In this document: positions 5,141 to 9,969 of the stretch, in pieces | Numbering within the stretch: the first letter of the stretch is position 1 | How the letters are laid out: each line of letters begins with the position of its first letter | Assembly: GCA_036558265.1 (NCBI GenBank) | Contig: DATBFY010000208.1 | Location: 1 to 9,969 of the forward strand | Origin: RYN-433 sp036558265 | GTDB taxonomy: Bacteria > Planctomycetota > Phycisphaerae > Tepidisphaerales > Tepidisphaeraceae | Direction: 5' to 3' | Length of the DNA stretch: 9,969 nucleotides | Translations under genes and position numbers: made by a program | The notes under the pieces: model-generated | What the model saw: the letters and a program-made list of their open reading frames with translations, nothing else | Told to the model about the DNA's origin: nothing | Database searches by the model: none

Positions 5141-6520
5141 ATGAAGCCTCGCTGTACCCGCTGTACGTCTCGACTGGAAGCGCTCGAACCCCGGCAGATG
5201 CTGTCGGGGAACCCGCTGACGGTTCTCACCGTCCCCACCCCCACCGGGCCGCAGCTTCAAATCCTGTCCAGCAATAAATCGGATAATATTGATGTCTCGC
5301 CCGTCGCAGGCGGACTCCAGATCACCAATGGGTCGTGGGCCACCGTCGCCACCGGCGACTTCGCCTCCCTCGTGATCCACGCCAGCAAGGGAAATGACGT
5401 GATCACCATCGACCCGGCGATCACGCTTCCGACATCGCTTTGGGGCGGCCTGGGCGACGACACGATCTTCGGCGGGTCGGGCGACGACCACATCTACGGG
5501 CAGGCCGGCACGGACCAACTCTTCGGCGGCGCCGGCAACGACACCCTGGTCAACATCGGTGACAGCCGCTACGACCAGGCCACCGGCGGGGACGGCTTCG
5601 ACTCCTTCTGGTCCGATGGCGGGACAACCGAGCGCGTCATCGACGCGTCAGCGGACGAGCTATCCGCCGGCGCGGTCCACCAGGTTGATCGGTTCTTCGG
5701 CTTTACGCGCCTGCGCAAGGGCGCGCCCCGGGCGGCACGCCCGAGCACGGACCTCAACGGTGAAGACTTGTCCGATCCCGGCGTCGATGACCTGTCGGCC
5801 TCGTACCAGAACTTTGCCGCGGACCCGCTGTTCGCGACCGACGGCCCCAGCGCCGACGACGTCATCCAGGGCTACATGGGGGATTGCTGGTATCTCTCGA
5901 CGCTGGCAGCCATCGCGCGGACCAACCCGTCGGCGCTCTACCAGTCCGTCGTTGAGCTGGGGGACGGCACCTACGGCGTCCAGTTCGCCGATGGGAGCAG
6001 CGGCGGCAAGGTCTTCGTCCGCGTGGACGCCGACCTTCCGGTCGCCTCCTGGGGCGACCTCCAGTACGCCGGCCTGGGGCACCAGAAGAGCCTCTGGGTC
6101 GCCGTGATGGAGAAGGCCTACGCCTGCTTCCGCTATGGCGGGCTGGCAAACTACGCGGACCTCGACGGCGGGTGGATGGACGAGGCCTTCAACGACCTGG
6201 GCTACGCGGACGATCCCCTCTGGCACACGAGCAGCGGCGACCAGTTGCTCGACTGGATCGCCAACGAGCTCGACGCCGGCAAGGCGGTCACGTTCGCCGT
6301 CAACACCCCGCCCCGCGGCACGCCCCTCATCGGCTGCCACGCCTACACGGTGGTGTCGGTGGACACCGATTCGACGACCGGCGCGCGGACGCTGGTCATG
6401 CGCAACCCCTGGGGCATCGACGGCATCGGCTACGACGGCAACGACGACGGCTACGTCCGCGTGACCCCCGAACAGGCCCTGGCGAGCTTCTGGGGCGTGG
6501 TCAGCGCGAACGTGGGGTGA
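5141..6520 (+). CDS. Exported calpain-type cysteine peptidase with LEPR motif and RTX repeats
   Basis: This 459-residue protein combines three parts. Residues 11-23 carry RLEALEPRQMLSG, the LEPR-XLL signature found at the N-terminus of planctomycete surface and exported proteins. Residues 102-137 hold four RTX nonapeptides (GGLGDDTIF, GGSGDDHIY, GQAGTDQLF, GGAGNDTLV), with a degenerate one at 81-89 (ASKGNDVIT); such repeats bind calcium outside the cell. Residues about 225-456 are a peptidase C2 (calpain) domain. It has QGYMGDCWYL with oxyanion Q243 and nucleophile C249, HAYTVV with H400, and MRNPWG with N422 and W424. The Q-to-C spacing of six residues equals that of animal calpains, and the full triad is present, so it should be active. 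It lacks calpain EF-hand and C2L domains. The roughly 90-residue linker at 138-224 may be a propeptide. Targets are unknown. No terminator was seen downstream, and the next gene starts 33 bases later. Confidence 0.88.
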   Translation: MKPRCTRCTSRLEALEPRQMLSGNPLTVLTVPTPTGPQLQILSSNKSDNIDVSPVAGGLQITNGSWATVATGDFASLVIHASKGNDVITIDPAITLPTSLWGGLGDDTIFGGSGDDHIYGQAGTDQLFGGAGNDTLVNIGDSRYDQATGGDGFDSFWSDGGTTERVIDASADELSAGAVHQVDRFFGFTRLRKGAPRAARPSTDLNGEDLSDPGVDDLSASYQNFAADPLFATDGPSADDVIQGYMGDCWYLSTLAAIARTNPSALYQSVVELGDGTYGVQFADGSSGGKVFVRVDADLPVASWGDLQYAGLGHQKSLWVAVMEKAYACFRYGGLANYADLDGGWMDEAFNDLGYADDPLWHTSSGDQLLDWIANELDAGKAVTFAVNTPPRGTPLIGCHAYTVVSVDTDSTTGARTLVMRNPWGIDGIGYDGNDDGYVRVTPEQALASFWGVVSANVG

Positions 6521-6553
6521 TCGTCGCGAGCGTCGGGTAAGATCTTCGCCCTC

Positions 6554-7117
6554 GTGAGGCGATTGCTCCGCATCCTCTTCAACGCCGCGACGCTCCTGTC
6601 GCTCCTGCTGCTGGTTGCGATCGCCGCGTTGTGGATCCGCAGCCATTGGGTGGAGGATCGGATCGACTGGCGCCGCCGCGACGGCTTGCGGGCGCTGCAC
6701 ACCGCGCCGGGGCACCTCGTGCTCGCGCTGGACCTGGCGAACTGGTCCGGGCAGCCGCCGGACTATTATGGCGTGAAGTACACGTCTGAGGCGCCCACAC
6801 CCCTCGAGACGGACATCCTGTCGATGTTCGTGCTGAGCATCGGACCGCGCGACACCTTCGTGACCTGGAACCGGGCCGGCTTCGGCTGGTATCTCTGGCG
6901 GTCCGCGAGTCCCGGCGGCGCTTCGATCGCGCGCCTGGTCGTCCCACTGTGGTCCCTGGCGGTGGCGGGCGCGCTGCTGCCGGTCTTCTGGTTGGGCATG
7001 AAGCACCACGCGCGCGTCCGGCGCCGACGTCGAAGCGGGCTTTGTCCCCACTGTGGCTACGATCTTCGCGCCACGCCCGAGCGATGTCCGGAGTGCGGGA
7101 TGGTCACGTCGGCGTAG
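6554..7117 (+). CDS. Two-helix membrane protein with C-terminal zinc ribbon
   Basis: This 187-residue protein starts at GTG with only a weak ribosome site. A first membrane helix spans about residues 10-29 (NAATLLSLLLLVAIAALWI) and a second about 127-147. A region of about 95 residues lies between them, probably outside the cytoplasm. After the second helix comes a basic run (RVRRRRRSG), then a short zinc ribbon, CPHCGYDLRATPERCPECG, with C164, C167, C178 and C181. The positive-inside rule would put this ribbon in the cytoplasm. This layout recurs in many planctomycete proteins, often in several copies per genome, and its role is unknown. The start follows the calpain stop by 33 bases, so co-transcription is possible. 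Its stop at 7117 directly abuts the end of the convergent kinase gene. Confidence 0.78.
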   Translation: MRRLLRILFNAATLLSLLLLVAIAALWIRSHWVEDRIDWRRRDGLRALHTAPGHLVLALDLANWSGQPPDYYGVKYTSEAPTPLETDILSMFVLSIGPRDTFVTWNRAGFGWYLWRSASPGGASIARLVVPLWSLAVAGALLPVFWLGMKHHARVRRRRRSGLCPHCGYDLRATPERCPECGMVTSA

Positions 7118-9760
<2,643 letters not shown>

Positions 9761-9770
9761 GGCGCGGCGG

Positions 9771-9777
9771 CTCCCTC
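9771..9777 (-). promoter_or_regulatory. Ribosome binding site of the hybrid kinase
   Basis: GAGGGAG on the minus strand lies 10 bases before the ATG at 9760 and decides that start over the upstream in-frame GTG at 9808. Confidence 0.55.
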
Positions 9778-9857
9778 GCGATCGACGCCCGCGCGCAACG
9801 ACCGTCACGCGCGCCGCGGGCGCATCATCCCGCTCATCGGGTCATGGCGCGCCGGAC

Positions 9858-9885
9858 TTAACGACTTTGCCGGATGTATCGTTAA
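9858..9885. promoter_or_regulatory. Inverted repeat TTAACGA-N14-TCGTTAA, candidate operator
   Basis: Two perfect 7-base arms (9858-9864 and 9879-9885) lie 14 bases apart, so their centres are 21 bases, about two helical turns, from each other. This is the spacing of a dimeric regulator site. It is an A/T-rich island in G+C-rich DNA, about 100 bases upstream of the kinase start, where its promoter is expected. TTAACG and GTTAA elements 17 bases apart on either strand could also be weak -35/-10 boxes. The role is inferred from position and symmetry only. Confidence 0.4.
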
Positions 9886-9920
9886 AACGCCTTTGATGAG
9901 GCGTGACCGCGCGCGCAGCG

Positions 9921-9961
9921 GGGCGTTCCGCGCCTCGATCGAATCGACGCGCGGAACGCCC
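9921..9961. repeat. Long palindrome / hairpin
   Basis: A perfect 13-base inverted repeat (GGGCGTTCCGCGC at 9921-9933 and its complement at 9949-9961) encloses a 15-base spacer. The spacer itself continues the stem: after one C-C mismatch, TCGAT at 9935-9939 pairs with ATCGA at 9943-9947, leaving a 3-base loop. The whole could form an 18-pair hairpin. No T-run follows on either strand within the window, so it is not a standard intrinsic terminator. It might still end transcription of a gene beyond the window edge, or be a dispersed palindromic element. Confidence 0.6.
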
Positions 9962-9969
9962 TCGTATCG

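Noticed and set aside
6434..6472. EF-hand-like loop DGNDDGYVRVTPE near the end of the calpain domain
   Set aside because: The closing Glu is at position 13 rather than 12, and the segment matches the normal C-terminal strand-helix of the calpain catalytic domain after NPWG.
5660..7051. A 463-codon open frame on the minus strand opposite the calpain-like and zinc-ribbon genes
   Set aside because: It spans two well-supported genes and the gap between them, shows no recognisable motif and has a biased composition typical of an antisense frame.

Overview
The window looks like chromosomal DNA from a planctomycete, most likely of the Phycisphaerae type. Three signs point there. The calpain-like protein carries an N-terminal LEPR-XLL signature (LEALEPRQMLSG). 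A small membrane protein ends in the zinc-ribbon tail CPHCGYDLRATPERCPECG that is typical of this phylum. The DNA is G+C-rich throughout and holds several lineage-restricted lipoproteins and hypothetical proteins. No rRNA, tRNA, insertion sequence or CRISPR array was seen.

Layout from left to right. 6-1049 (+) is an ACMSD-like amidohydrolase. 1131-1967 (+) is a response regulator whose output is an RsbW-like ATPase domain. 2059-2948 (+) is a two-gene module resembling a type II toxin-antitoxin system, with its own sigma70-type promoter, an unrecognised first gene and an MqsA/YgiT-like antitoxin. 2971-3053 holds a terminator hairpin and a heptamer tandem repeat, both downstream of a lipoprotein gene on the minus strand (3055-3537). 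3779-4378 (+) is a conserved protein of unknown function and 4414-5025 (+) a second lipoprotein. 5141-6520 (+) encodes an exported calpain-type cysteine peptidase with RTX calcium-binding repeats. 6554-7117 (+) is a two-helix membrane protein with a zinc ribbon. 7118-9760 (-) is a large hybrid histidine kinase with Cache, HAMP, HisKA, HATPase, REC and HPt domains. Its upstream region (9761-9969) carries two inverted repeats.

The genes do not form one operon or pathway. Two are signalling proteins: the REC-ATPase protein could receive phosphate from a histidine kinase or HPt protein and act on sigma-factor partner switching, and the hybrid kinase is a self-contained phosphorelay with no DNA-binding output. 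Nothing in the sequence shows that these two are partners. The most unusual items are the LEPR/RTX/calpain domain combination and the toxin-antitoxin-like pair with an unfamiliar first gene. I saw no larger defence island or biosynthetic cluster.
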